A DNA stretch of 58,431 bases from Streptomyces silvae (GCF_016745505.1 NZ_JAERUC010000162.1:1-58431); one strand, 5' to 3'. Counted from the first letter of the stretch, positions 1-8,188 are shown. Program-made: numbers and translations. Notes: a model not told the origin generated them from the sequence alone.

Positions 1-73
1 CGTCCTGGGTGGTGATCTCCTCGCCGGTCGCGTGCGCGTCTGCGGGCTTGAGGATGTCGCTCTTGTCGGCCAT
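1..73 (-). CDS. afsS: AfsS-like small regulatory protein, N-terminal part (runs off the window)
   Basis: Only the first 24 codons are present: MADKSDILKPADAHATGE followed by EITTQD, starting at the ATG complementary to 71-73. A ribosome site (AGGAG, about 85-81 on the minus strand) precedes it. The D-x-H-A-T-x-E motif resembles what I remember of the repeats in the small (about 63 aa) AfsS/AfsR2 proteins that stimulate antibiotic production. Position is the main argument: it lies directly downstream of afsR on the same strand with its own promoter, the classical afsR-afsS arrangement. The repeat copies that would confirm it are outside the window, so identity is an inference from the start and the context. 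Confidence 0.6.
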   Translation of the reverse strand, partial: MADKSDILKPADAHATGEEITTQD

Positions 74-111
74 GAAGTTCAGCTCCTGAAAACGGTGGTG
101 ACTGATGGGGA

Positions 112-218
112 GCCCGCCCGGCGGTTCCCCCGTGGATCGCCGGGCGGGCCTCCTGGGGCCGATCACCCTAACGGTGAGGCCACTCGCCGATCCGTCTGCC
201 CCCCGACGCGACGGATCG
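112..218 (-). promoter_or_regulatory. afsS promoter and leader with two perfect inverted repeats
   Basis: Reading the minus strand from the afsR stop toward afsS: a perfect 9-bp inverted repeat (arms 188-196 and 210-218, CGATCCGTC/GACGGATCG, 13-nt spacer), then a -10-like TAGGGT (170-165), then a perfect 12-bp GC hairpin (arms 138-149 and 112-123, CGCCGGGCGGGC/GCCCGCCCGGCG) inside the presumed leader, then the AGGAG of afsS. In known systems AfsR binds upstream of the afsS -10. I could not pick out a clear pair of AfsR-type direct repeats here. The upstream repeat may be an operator or part of afsR termination; the leader hairpin has no T-run after it. Confidence 0.5.
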
Positions 219-264
219 ATGAGTAGAGAGTGCCGTCAGGCGATAAACGATTGATGAACGCCGG

Positions 265-3237
265 TCAGGAGGCCCTGGCGACAGGGGCCGGGGCCAGCAG
301 CTCACGTACGGACGCGGCCTCGGGCGAGCCGAGTTCGTCGAAGATCGAGAGGGCTTCCTCCCAGCAGACCTGGGCGCGGTCGGTCTGGCCGATGCCCGCG
401 AGCCCACGGCCCAGTGTGGTGAGCACGTTCGCGCGCCGCCATTCGCCACCGATGCCGCGCAGGATCGCCAGCGCCTGCTCGGCGTGCGACGCCGCGTGGG
501 CGGGCTGACGGATGGCGAGGTGCAGTTCGGCCAGCCGGAACAGCGTCATGCCGTGCCAGAGCTGCTGGCGGCTGTCGCGGAATATCGACATGGCCTCGGT
601 GAGCGCCTCCTGTGCGGAGGCGGTCCGCCCGGTGCCGGTGAGCGCCAGCCCCAGGGCGTACTTCCCGTTGGCGAGGCGCAGGGCCAGGCCGGAGGTGTCC
701 GCCTCGTAGATGCCCACACCCTGCTGGGCGAGGTCCACGGCGCTCGCCGTCCTCCCCGTGGCCAGATGGACCCGGGAGAGGTTGCACAGGGCGGAGGCCT
801 CGCCCGGCTTGTTGCCGTCCGCGCGGAAGGCGGCCAGCGCCTCGCTCAGGTGGTTCTCGGCGTCGGCGTGCCGGTTCTCGTACAGGGCGATGATCCCCCG
901 CTGATTGGGGACCTGGCCGAGGGAGACCGGGTCGTCGGCCAGCCGGCCGAGCTCCAGCGCCCGCCGGGCCTCGGTCTCGGCCTCCGCGAAACGCCCGGAG
1001 ACGCTGAGGGCATGGGTCAGCATCGTCCGCGCCCGGCCCTCGGCCTGTGCGTCCCCCGCTGTCCCCGCCGCGTCGCTCACGGCCTTCGCCGCCGTGGCGA
1101 ACTGGTGGGAGTTCGCACCGGATTCGCCCAGGTCCACCATGGCCATGAGGAGGTCGGCGGCGCGCCGGGGCATACCGATCCCGGCGGACTGGGCCACGCA
1201 GGCCAACAGCCCGCTGGACTCCGAGAAGAGCCAGTCCAGCGCGGTCTCACGTACCTGGAACGTGAGACCGGGGTACTCGGTGTGCGCGAAGTGGTCGAGC
1301 ACCCGCTCACCGGGCCGCTCCAGCGCGTACACCCCCGCCGCCGTCGCCAGGTAGAAGTCCAGCAGGCGCGAGAGCGCCAGTTCCCTTTCGACCGGCGGCT
1401 GTTCGTCGCGCTCGGCGCAGGCACGCGCGTAGAGCCGCACCAGGTCGTGGTAGCGGTAGCGGCCCGGGGCCGCGGACTCCAGGAGGCTGGTGTCGACCAG
1501 GGTCTCCAGGAGGTCCTCCGCCGTGTGGAGGTCCAGGTTCAGCAGGGCGGCCGCCGCGGCGAGGGAGATGTCCGGGCCGTCCGCGAGGCCGAGCAGGCGG
1601 AAGGCGCGGGCCTGGGCCGGCTCCAGCTGCCCGTAGCCGAGCTCGAAGGTGGCCTTCACCGCGAGGTCGCCGGCCTGGAGTTCGTCGAGGCGGCGGCGCT
1701 CGTCGGCGAGCTTCGCGGCCAGCACCGAGACCGTCCAGGTGCGGCGGGAGGCCAGCCGGGAGGCGGCGATGCGGATGGCCAGCGGCAGGAAGCCGCACGC
1801 GGCCACCACGTCCAGGGCCGCCTCGCGCTCGGAGCGCACGCGTTCGTCGCCGACGATCCGGGTGAAGAGCTGAAGGGCCTCCTCGGGCGACATCACGTCC
1901 AGGTCCACGAGGTGCGCGCCGGCCAGGTCGACCATGCGGACCCGGCTGGTGACCAGCGCCGCGCAGCCCTCCGTGCCGGGCAGCAGGGGCCGGATCTGGG
2001 CCGCGTCATGGGCGTTGTCGAGCAGGACCAGGATGCGGCGGCCGTCCAGCGTGGAGCGGTAGAGCGCGGCCCGCTCGTCCAGCGAGTCCGGGATCGCGGA
2101 GTCCGGTGTGCCCAGCGCGCGCAGGAACGCCCCGAGGACGGTCTCGGGTTCGGCGGCCCTGGCGCCCGCGCCCTGGAGGTCGACGTACAGCTGGCCGTCC
2201 GGGAAGTGCGGGCGCGCCCGGTGCGCGACGTGCACGGCGAGGGTCGTCTTGCCGACGCCGCCGATGCCGGCCAGCGCGGACACCGCCATCACGGAGCCCT
2301 CGGCGGTCGCGAGCCGGTCGCCCAGCTCCCGTACGAACGGGGCGCGGCCCGTGAAGTCCGGGACGGTGGCCGGGAGCTGGGCCGGGCGCAGCGGCGCGGA
2401 GGCGGGGGCCGGCTCGTCGGCGGGGCGGGCCAGCTCCTCGTCGGCCCGCAGGATCCGCTGCTGGAGCTGGGCGAGTTCGGGGCGCGGGTCGACGCCCAGC
2501 TCCTCCGCGAGCAGGCGGCGGGTGTCGGCGTACACCGCGAGGGCCTCGGCCTGCCGGCCGCTGCGGTACAGCGCGACCATGAGCAGCTCGCGCAGCCGCT
2601 CGCGCAGGGGGTGCGCCGCGGTGAGCGCGGTGAGTTCGGAGACCGCCTCCGCGTGGCAGCCGACCTCCAGGTCCAGGTCCAGCCGGGTCTCGGTGAGCTG
2701 GAGGCGCCACTCCTCCAGGCTGGTGCGCTGGTTCTCCGCGTACGGGCCGGGCAGGGAGGCCAGCGCCTCGCCGTCCCAGAGGCCCAGCAGCTTGTTGATC
2801 AGGGTGCGGGCCTGGCAGCGGTCACCGCCGCCCCGGGCCTTCTCCGCCTCGGCGGCCAGGTCCTGGGCCAGCGTCAGGTCCAGGGCCTCGCGCGGGATCC
2901 GCACGGCGTAGCCCCCGGACTCGCTGACCAGGGTCTCCTGCCCGAGGATCTTGCGGAGCCTGGAGGCGTACGTCCGTACCGTGGCCAGCGCCTGGGACGG
3001 GGGGTCCTCGCCCCAGAGGGCGTCGATGAGTTCGGCCGCGGTGGCGGTGCGGCCGTCCCGCAGGAGCAGGGCCGCCAGCAGCGCCCGCTGCTGCGGGGAA
3101 CCGGACGGCAGGAGCTCGCTGCCGCGCCACGCGCGTACGGGGCCGAGCACGGTGAAGCGCAGGTCGGTGCCGGCCGCCCGTTCCCGTGGAGCGCGTTGCT
3201 CCGGAACGCGCACGCCAGGTCCGTTGTCGCGGTCCAT
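265..3237 (-). CDS. afsR: AfsR: SARP-type transcriptional regulator with NB-ARC ATPase and TPR domains
   Basis: 990 aa, close to the 993 aa of S. coelicolor AfsR, a global activator of secondary metabolism phosphorylated by AfsK-type kinases. Order of domains: OmpR-like winged helix (about 26-100), bacterial transcriptional activation domain (about 105-255), NB-ARC/STAND ATPase with Walker A GIGGVGKTT (about 324-332) and an LVLLDNA Walker B, then TPR helices to the C-terminus (about 690-960). I place the start at ATG 3237, where AGGGGGC lies just upstream; the reading frame stays open for 45 more codons of non-conserved sequence. It is followed by the afsS-like gene, which supports afsR rather than one of the many pathway-specific SARPs. 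The N-terminal GVRVPEQR also matches what I remember of AfsR. Confidence 0.88.
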   Translation of the reverse strand: MDRDNGPGVRVPEQRAPRERAAGTDLRFTVLGPVRAWRGSELLPSGSPQQRALLAALLLRDGRTATAAELIDALWGEDPPSQALATVRTYASRLRKILGQETLVSESGGYAVRIPREALDLTLAQDLAAEAEKARGGGDRCQARTLINKLLGLWDGEALASLPGPYAENQRTSLEEWRLQLTETRLDLDLEVGCHAEAVSELTALTAAHPLRERLRELLMVALYRSGRQAEALAVYADTRRLLAEELGVDPRPELAQLQQRILRADEELARPADEPAPASAPLRPAQLPATVPDFTGRAPFVRELGDRLATAEGSVMAVSALAGIGGVGKTTLAVHVAHRARPHFPDGQLYVDLQGAGARAAEPETVLGAFLRALGTPDSAIPDSLDERAALYRSTLDGRRILVLLDNAHDAAQIRPLLPGTEGCAALVTSRVRMVDLAGAHLVDLDVMSPEEALQLFTRIVGDERVRSEREAALDVVAACGFLPLAIRIAASRLASRRTWTVSVLAAKLADERRRLDELQAGDLAVKATFELGYGQLEPAQARAFRLLGLADGPDISLAAAAALLNLDLHTAEDLLETLVDTSLLESAAPGRYRYHDLVRLYARACAERDEQPPVERELALSRLLDFYLATAAGVYALERPGERVLDHFAHTEYPGLTFQVRETALDWLFSESSGLLACVAQSAGIGMPRRAADLLMAMVDLGESGANSHQFATAAKAVSDAAGTAGDAQAEGRARTMLTHALSVSGRFAEAETEARRALELGRLADDPVSLGQVPNQRGIIALYENRHADAENHLSEALAAFRADGNKPGEASALCNLSRVHLATGRTASAVDLAQQGVGIYEADTSGLALRLANGKYALGLALTGTGRTASAQEALTEAMSIFRDSRQQLWHGMTLFRLAELHLAIRQPAHAASHAEQALAILRGIGGEWRRANVLTTLGRGLAGIGQTDRAQVCWEEALSIFDELGSPEAASVRELLAPAPVARAS

Positions 3238-3389
3238 GATGCCCCCTGTCCTGCTCGCCCCGCCGGTGCCGGTTCCGCTGCGCCCGGTACCGCTGGTATC
3301 GCGCTCAACAGTCTGCCTTGTTATGGGCGGGCTCGTCAGCATCGGGTGGAGCTCTGCACAGGCCCTCGACAAGGTTGGGGGCTACACGC

Positions 3390-3602
3390 TCAGCCGCGGC
3401 GCTTCGGGTCGAGCAACTGCTCCCGCAGCGCGGTGAGCTGGTGCGAGGACTCCACGGCCCGGGTCTCGTCCAGGGTGGCCAGGGCCAGGAGCAGCGCGTC
3501 GGCGACGAGCAGGCCCGTCAGGGACTCCGCCGTGATGCCGGTGGGGGTGTGCGGCGCGGTCAGCACCGCCTCGACGCGGTCGGCGTACGCCTCGCACCCC
3601 AT
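3390..3602 (-). pseudogene. C-terminal remnant of a MurR/RpiR-family (SIS-domain) regulator
   Basis: About 70 codons (from a fortuitous ATG at 3602 to a stop at 3390) look like the tail of the SIS domain of RpiR-type regulators: APHTPTGITAESLTG, then a hydrophobic helix and LDETRAVESSHQLTALREQL. The N-terminal HTH and most of the SIS domain are missing. Upstream on the minus strand the frame runs straight into the antisense of the ABC ATPase gene, so there is no room for the rest. Such regulators often sit divergent from a peptide or sugar ABC operon, so I read this plus the neighbouring orphan ATPase as the two ends of a larger deleted locus. The family call is from recognition of the motif, not a search. 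Confidence 0.6.
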
Positions 3603-4425
3603 GACCACGACCGAGGACGCGCCGCTGCCGGCCGTGGACGGGCTGCGCAAGACGTACGCGCTGCCCGGCGGCGGCCGGCACACCGCCGCCGACGGCGTCA
3701 CCTTCACCGTCCCGGCCGGCGGCTCGCTGGGGATCGTGGGGGAGTCCGGGTCGGGCAAGACGACCGTGGCCCGGATGCTGGTGGGGCTCGTACGCCCCGA
3801 CGCGGGCACCGTCACCGTCTCCGGGCGGCCCCGCGCCCCGCGCACCCCGCGCGGCCGGGCCGCCCGGCTGGCCAGGGCCCGGGAGATCCAGATCGTCTTC
3901 CAGGACCCGTACGTCTCGCTCGACCCGCGCCTCACCGCCCGCCGGTGCCTGACCACGGCCCTGCGGCTGCACGGCAGGGACGAGGCGCTCGCCGACGGCC
4001 TGCTCGACCGGGTGGGCCTCGGGCACCGCGAGGCGGGGGCGCTGCCGCACGGCCTCTCCGGCGGGCAGCGCCAGCGCCTGGCCATCGCGCGGGCCCTGGC
4101 GGTCGACCCCAGGGTGCTGGTCCTCGACGAGGCCGTGGCCGCGCTGGACGTCTCCATCCAGGCGCAGATCCTGGCGCTGCTCACCGAGATCCGGCGGGAC
4201 ACCGGGGTCGCGCTGGTCTTCGTCAGCCATGACCTGGCGGTCGTCCAGCACCTCACGGACGAGGTGCTGGTCATGCGCCGCGGCACCGTCGTGGAGCAGG
4301 GGCCGACGGCCGGGGTGCTGGCCGGCCCGCAGGACCCCTACACCGGGCTGCTGCTGGCCTCGGTGCCACGGGAGGGCTGGGACCCGGCGGACGCCGTCAG
4401 GGCCCGGGCGGCCTCGGGGCTCTGA
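3601..4425 (+). CDS. Orphan dipeptide/oligopeptide-type ABC transporter ATP-binding protein (OppF/DppF-like)
   Basis: 274 aa with a complete nucleotide-binding domain: Walker A GESGSGKTT (47-55), Q-loop with the FQDPYVSLDPR sequence typical of OppF/DppF proteins, signature LSGGQRQR (about 152-159), Walker B VLVLDEA and switch His in VFVSHDLAVV. Such proteins energise peptide importers, but here no permease, binding protein or second ATPase adjoins it. I see no ribosome site before ATG 3601, whose A and T pair with the ATG complement of the regulator remnant (shared CATG at 3600-3603). It may be unexpressed or on its way to becoming a pseudogene, although the frame is intact. Confidence 0.75.
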   Translation: MTTTEDAPLPAVDGLRKTYALPGGGRHTAADGVTFTVPAGGSLGIVGESGSGKTTVARMLVGLVRPDAGTVTVSGRPRAPRTPRGRAARLARAREIQIVFQDPYVSLDPRLTARRCLTTALRLHGRDEALADGLLDRVGLGHREAGALPHGLSGGQRQRLAIARALAVDPRVLVLDEAVAALDVSIQAQILALLTEIRRDTGVALVFVSHDLAVVQHLTDEVLVMRRGTVVEQGPTAGVLAGPQDPYTGLLLASVPREGWDPADAVRARAASGL

Positions 4426-4488
4426 CACGGGCCCTCGCGAAAAAGGCCGGGCCCTTTCGCGACACCGGGACACCGGGACGGAAAAGGC

Positions 4489-4530
4489 AGGAGCCCCGTT
4501 CCTCCGCCGAAGCGGGGGAGCGGGGCTCCT
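4489..4530. terminator. Bidirectional terminator between the ABC ATPase and the cold-shock gene
   Basis: Perfect outer arms AGGAGCCCCG (4489-4498) and CGGGGCTCCT (4521-4530), with an inner stem CCTCCGC/GCGGGGG closing on a CGAA loop. It lies between two convergent genes and can serve both. Confidence 0.85.
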
Positions 4531-4571
4531 TGGGTACTGCTCACTCGGCCGCGATCGGCCGACCCGGGCAA

Positions 4572-4775
4572 CTAGGCCGGGGTGACGTTCTCAGCCTGCG
4601 GACCCTTGGGCCCCTGAGTGACGTCGAAGTTCACGACCTGGTTCTCCTCGAGGGAGCGGAACCCGGACGCGTTGATCGCGGAGTAGTGGACGAAGACATC
4701 CGGGCCGCCGCCGTCCTGGGCGATGAAGCCGAAGCCCTTTTCAGCGTTGAACCACTTGACGGTTCCGGTAGCCAT
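4572..4775 (-). CDS. Cold-shock protein (CspA/ScoF family)
   Basis: 67 aa single cold-shock domain that binds single-stranded RNA/DNA and acts as an RNA chaperone. It opens MATGTVKWFNAEKGFGFI, containing RNP1 (KGFGFI); RNP2 is VFVHYSAI. The product ends ENVTPA. ATG 4775 is preceded by AAGGAGGGC, a strong ribosome site. An open frame continues 35 codons upstream, but that part has poor coding character. Family and length are unambiguous; which of the several Streptomyces csp paralogues it is cannot be decided from sequence alone, though its position beside mqnA matches the S. coelicolor arrangement as I remember it. Confidence 0.95.
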   Translation of the reverse strand: MATGTVKWFNAEKGFGFIAQDGGGPDVFVHYSAINASGFRSLEENQVVNFDVTQGPKGPQAENVTPA

Positions 4776-4841
4776 AAAGCCCTCCTTGGGCCAAAGGGTT
4801 GCCCTGCTCCAGAACCTGCAAACAAGTCTGAAAACTACAAA

Positions 4842-4897
4842 AGCCTGCGGGTTACATGCTCCGCAGGCTCTGTACTGCAAGGGAAACCAAACTGCAA
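4842..4897 (-). promoter_or_regulatory. Cold-shock gene promoter overlapped by a perfect inverted repeat
   Basis: On the minus strand a good promoter is visible: TTGCAG (4897-4892), 17-bp spacer, TACAGA (4874-4869). A perfect 9-bp inverted repeat, AGCCTGCGG-N10-CCGCAGGCT (arms 4861-4869 and 4842-4850), begins at the last base of the -10 and is followed by TTTTGTAGTTTTC. If transcription starts about 7 nt after the -10, most of the first arm is not transcribed and the repeat is better read as an operator. If transcription starts further upstream it forms a terminator-like hairpin in the leader (attenuator). Confidence 0.55.
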
Positions 4898-5073
4898 CTT
4901 GCGGGCGAGCCTAGCACGCAGTGTGCGGGGAGCGGTAGAGGGAAAGATCTCTTCACCCGGATGTTTGATTGAGCCGCCGGAGTGCTGACGGACATAGCCC
5001 GCGCCGCACTCGGGCACCCCCTCCGGGCGCCCCCGATGGTGCCGGCCGGCGAGGGCAGGTCTAGCCTCGCGAT

Positions 5074-5952
5074 GTGGACAATTCAACCGTCTCTCCTGCA
5101 GAAGGCGACGACCGTCGCACCAGGCCGCGCGTCGGCCACATCCAGTTCCTGAACTGCCTCCCCCTCTACTGGGGCCTGGCGCGGACCGGAACCCTGCTCG
5201 ACCTGGAGCTCTCGAAGGACACCCCGGAGAGACTCAGCGAGCAGCTGGTCAGGGGGGATCTCGACATCGGTCCCGTGACCCTGATCGAGTTCCTGAAGAA
5301 CGCCGACGAGCTGGTCGCCCTTCCCGACATCGCCGTCGGCTGCGACGGGCCGGTCATGTCGTGCGTGATCGTGTCCCAGCTCCCGCTGGAGCAGCTGGAC
5401 GGGGCCCGGGTGGCCCTGGGCTCGACCTCGCGCACCTCCGTGCGGCTGGCCCAGCTGCTGCTCGCCGAGCGCTACGGCGTCACCCCCGACTACTACACCT
5501 GCCCGCCGGACCTCGGCCTGATGATGCAGGAGGCCGACGCGGCCGTCCTCATCGGCGACGCCGCGCTCCGCGCGAACCTGCACGACGCCCCCAGGCTCGG
5601 GCTGCAGGTCCACGACCTGGGCCAGATGTGGAAGGAGTGGACGGGGCTGCCGTTCGTCTTCGCGGTCTGGGCGGCGCGCAAGGACTATCTGGCCTCCCAC
5701 CCCGATTACGTGGAGAAGGTCCACGAGGCGTTCCTGGCCTCCCGCGACCTCTCGCTGGAGGAGGTCACCAAGGTGGCCGAGCAGGCCGCGCGCTGGGAGT
5801 CCTTCGACGCGGAGGTGCTGGAGCGCTACTTCACCACCCTGGACTTCCGCTTCGGCCCGGACCAGCTGGCGGGCGTGCGCGAGTTCGCCCGGCGGACCGG
5901 CCCGACGACCGGCTTCCCCGCGGACGTGAAGGTCGAACTGCTCGGGGGCTGA
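5074..5952 (+). CDS. mqnA: Chorismate dehydratase MqnA (futalosine pathway)
   Basis: 292 aa, the usual size. MqnA converts chorismate to 3-enolpyruvylbenzoate, the first step of the futalosine route to menaquinone, in the cytoplasm. It has the periplasmic-binding-protein-like fold; characteristic stretches are VGHIQFLNCLPLYWGL, then DIGPVTLIEFLKNADEL, GSTSRTSVRLAQLLL, and GLPFVFAVWAA. Start is GTG 5074: a -10-like TAGCCT (5062-5067) ends 6 nt before it and no ribosome site is present, so a leaderless mRNA is likely. mqnC lies 2.2 kb downstream on the same strand with a kinase gene between them. A hairpin terminator follows the stop immediately, so it is probably monocistronic. Confidence 0.93.
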   Translation: MDNSTVSPAEGDDRRTRPRVGHIQFLNCLPLYWGLARTGTLLDLELSKDTPERLSEQLVRGDLDIGPVTLIEFLKNADELVALPDIAVGCDGPVMSCVIVSQLPLEQLDGARVALGSTSRTSVRLAQLLLAERYGVTPDYYTCPPDLGLMMQEADAAVLIGDAALRANLHDAPRLGLQVHDLGQMWKEWTGLPFVFAVWAARKDYLASHPDYVEKVHEAFLASRDLSLEEVTKVAEQAARWESFDAEVLERYFTTLDFRFGPDQLAGVREFARRTGPTTGFPADVKVELLGG

Positions 5953-5962
5953 CACCACCGGC

Positions 5963-6013
5963 GTACGGGAATGGTGCGGGAGGGAGAAGGTGAATCCCGC
6001 ACCATCCCCGTAC
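5963..6013 (+). terminator. Terminator after mqnA
   Basis: Arms 5963-5980 (GTACGGGAATGGTGCGGG) and 5996-6013 (CCCGCACCATCCCCGTAC) pair at 17 of 18 positions around a 15-nt loop; it starts 10 nt after the mqnA stop. Confidence 0.88.
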
Positions 6014-6132
6014 CTTCCCGGGCCCTTCCCTCGCCTTCTTCCGCCTTCCCGCCCGTTCCTTCCGGCGCCTTCCCCGGCCTGCCTTCGGAGGCCTTCCTTC
6101 CGCGGGCGCCCTTCCCGGGCCGCTTTCCCCCT
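6013..6132. repeat. Five degenerate 24-bp pyrimidine-rich tandem repeats
   Basis: The mqnA-kinase gap (487 bp, no gene) begins with units at 6013-6036, 6037-6060, 6061-6084, 6085-6108 and 6109-6132, each roughly T-C-N4-GCCTTCC-N8-CCT. The three middle units are most alike. One plus-strand frame reads as an AFPxxPS-like repeat, but no start, ribosome site or codon bias supports a gene. Confidence 0.6.
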
Positions 6133-6374
6133 GATGCACGGCCGCGGCATTCCGTTCCCTTGAATGGGGACGAATACCGGGAGTTCTGTCCCGGAGTGCC
6201 CGGGTGGCTCTCCCCGGGGGCGCGGGAGCGAATAGCCGGTGTCTCCCGGAACGCCTTCCGGTTTCCGCCCGGTGAACCCGCGGACGGTGCGGACGGACGA
6301 CGTATTCACGCCTTTCCGTGTGGCGAAATCCCTGCTTCGTGCCCATAGGGGCGATATCGGCGGAAGGGGTCTCC

Positions 6375-6403
6375 GTGACCGTGCGACCCGCGCCGCCTAG
6401 GCT
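6375..6403 (+). promoter_or_regulatory. Putative promoter of the Ser/Thr kinase gene
   Basis: GTGACC (6375-6380), 17-bp spacer, TAGGCT (6398-6403), about 36 nt before the kinase start. The rest of 6133-6374 holds nothing I recognise. Confidence 0.5.
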
Positions 6404-6439
6404 GCCGTCCGAGTCCCGGGGACCACAGGGGGAGACCGC

Positions 6440-8116
6440 ATGCAGCCGCTGGAAGCCGGCGAACCGCACACCATCGGCGCCTACCGGCTGCTCGGCAGAC
6501 TCGGCGCCGGCGGGATGGGCCGGGTCTACCTGGGCCGCAGCGCGGGCGGACGCACCGTCGCGGTCAAGGTCGTGCACCCCCACTTCGCCCTGGACGAGCA
6601 GTTCCGGGCACGGTTCCGCCGCGAGGTGGAGGCCGCGCGGCGGCTGGGCGCGCAGTGGACCGCCCCGGTCCTGGACGCCGACCCCGACGCGGCCGTGCCG
6701 TGGGTCGCGACCGGTTACGTCGCCGGGCCCCCGCTCTCCGACGCGGTCACCCGCCACGGCCCGCTCCCCGAGTACGCGGTACGGACCCTGGGGGCCGGGC
6801 TCGGCGAGGCGCTCGACGCCGTACACGCGCACGGCCTGATCCACCGTGACGTGAAGCCGTCCAACGTCCTGCTCGCCCTCGACGGCCCCCGGCTGATCGA
6901 CTTCGGCATCGCCCGGGCGCTCGGCGCCACCGTCTCCCTCACCTCCACCGGAGTCTCCGTCGGGTCGCCGGGCTACATGGCGCCGGAACAGATCCGCGGC
7001 CTGGACATCTCCGGCGCGGCCGACGTCTTCTCGCTCGGCGCGGTCCTCGCCTACGCCGCGACCGGCCTCGCGCCCTTCCCGGGCGACTCCTCCGCCGTAC
7101 TCCTCTACAAGGTGGTGCACGAGGAACCCGAACTCGGCGACCTGGAGGGCGATCTGCGGGAGCTGGTCGCCGCGTGCCTCGCCAAGGACCCCGCCGAGCG
7201 GCCCGCCCCCGTCGAGATCGCCCGCAGGCTCGCGCCCGGCGGAGCCGCCGCACTCGTGGCGCCCGGCTGGCTGCCCGGCCCGCTGGTGCGGGAGGTCAGC
7301 CGCTCGGCGGTGGCCCTGCTGGACCTGGAGCCCCAGGACGCACCCGTGCAGTCGGGGCCGGTGCCGTTCAGCAGCGCGTCCCTGGGCAACGCGGCGCCCG
7401 GCGCCTTCGGCCCGCCCCTGCCGCCCCGGCCGTCCGGACCGCCCGCCCCGTCGTCCGTACCCCCGGCCGGCGCGGACACCCCGGGGAAGCCCGGCCCCGG
7501 CGCCCGCCTCGCCGTCACCATGGGCACCGGCCCGCAGCCCGGCGCGCGCCGCGGCCGGCGGGTCAGCTGCACGGTCGCCCTGGCCGTCGCGGGCGCGCTT
7601 GCCGCGGTCACCGTGGGCGCCGCGACCATGGGGGACCTGTTCACCGGCGGCGACGAGAACGGCCACGGCAACGACGCCGCGGCCGGCCGGTCGCAGAGCC
7701 CGTCGGACGCCGCCTCGGAGGCCCCCGCGGGCTCCGTACCGGTGAGCGCGCTGCCCAGGGCCTTCGCCGGTACGTGGAAGGGGGCGGCCACCGAGCGCAC
7801 CGGGCTGCCGCACGGCACGGTCACCGCCGTGTTCACGGAGGGGGCCAAGGGTGAGGACGTGGTCCGGCTGACCCACCAGCTCGACGCGTTCGGGACGAGC
7901 GTCGTCTGCAAGGGCGTCGGGAAGCTCGTCTCCGGCACGGCGAAGGAGGTGAAGATCCGCGAGCGCACCGACCCGGACCACCCCGACAGTTCCCTGTGCA
8001 CCGGCGGCGACGCCGATCTCGTCTTCACGCTCACGGGGTCCGGCACACTTCGCTACCAGTCCCACGAGGAAGCGGCCGGCAACCCGAAGGGCACGCTCAG
8101 CCGGTCCGGCGGCTGA
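6440..8116 (+). CDS. Transmembrane Ser/Thr protein kinase (Hanks type, PknB-like)
   Basis: 558 aa. The cytoplasmic kinase domain (about 14-270) has the glycine loop LGAGGMGRV, Lys43 in AVKVV, catalytic HRDVKPSN (Asp137), DFG (154-156) and an APEQ activation-segment motif, so it should be active. A Pro/Gly-rich linker follows, one transmembrane helix (about 374-395), then an outside domain of about 160 residues containing two cysteines and no PASTA repeats. ATG 6440 has GGGGGAGA just upstream. It sits alone between mqnA and mqnC. The exterior domain could sense a ligand, but neither its ligand nor the kinase substrates can be told from sequence. Confidence 0.92.
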   Translation: MQPLEAGEPHTIGAYRLLGRLGAGGMGRVYLGRSAGGRTVAVKVVHPHFALDEQFRARFRREVEAARRLGAQWTAPVLDADPDAAVPWVATGYVAGPPLSDAVTRHGPLPEYAVRTLGAGLGEALDAVHAHGLIHRDVKPSNVLLALDGPRLIDFGIARALGATVSLTSTGVSVGSPGYMAPEQIRGLDISGAADVFSLGAVLAYAATGLAPFPGDSSAVLLYKVVHEEPELGDLEGDLRELVAACLAKDPAERPAPVEIARRLAPGGAAALVAPGWLPGPLVREVSRSAVALLDLEPQDAPVQSGPVPFSSASLGNAAPGAFGPPLPPRPSGPPAPSSVPPAGADTPGKPGPGARLAVTMGTGPQPGARRGRRVSCTVALAVAGALAAVTVGAATMGDLFTGGDENGHGNDAAAGRSQSPSDAASEAPAGSVPVSALPRAFAGTWKGAATERTGLPHGTVTAVFTEGAKGEDVVRLTHQLDAFGTSVVCKGVGKLVSGTAKEVKIRERTDPDHPDSSLCTGGDADLVFTLTGSGTLRYQSHEEAAGNPKGTLSRSGG

Positions 8117-8188
8117 CCCCGGCAGGGGCTGGCGTACGCTGGATCGGTCCGTAGATCCGTTGAAAAACCGCCGAAAGGTGACAGCCCG

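Noticed and set aside
484..4425. Plus-strand open frame of 1313 codons covering the antisense of afsR
   Set aside because: Only the last 274 codons (the ABC ATPase) show family motifs; the rest is the GC-rich shadow of afsR.
5971..6348. 125-codon plus-strand frame with AFPxxPS-like repeats
   Set aside because: Arises from the 24-bp DNA repeat and begins inside the mqnA terminator; no start signal or coding bias.
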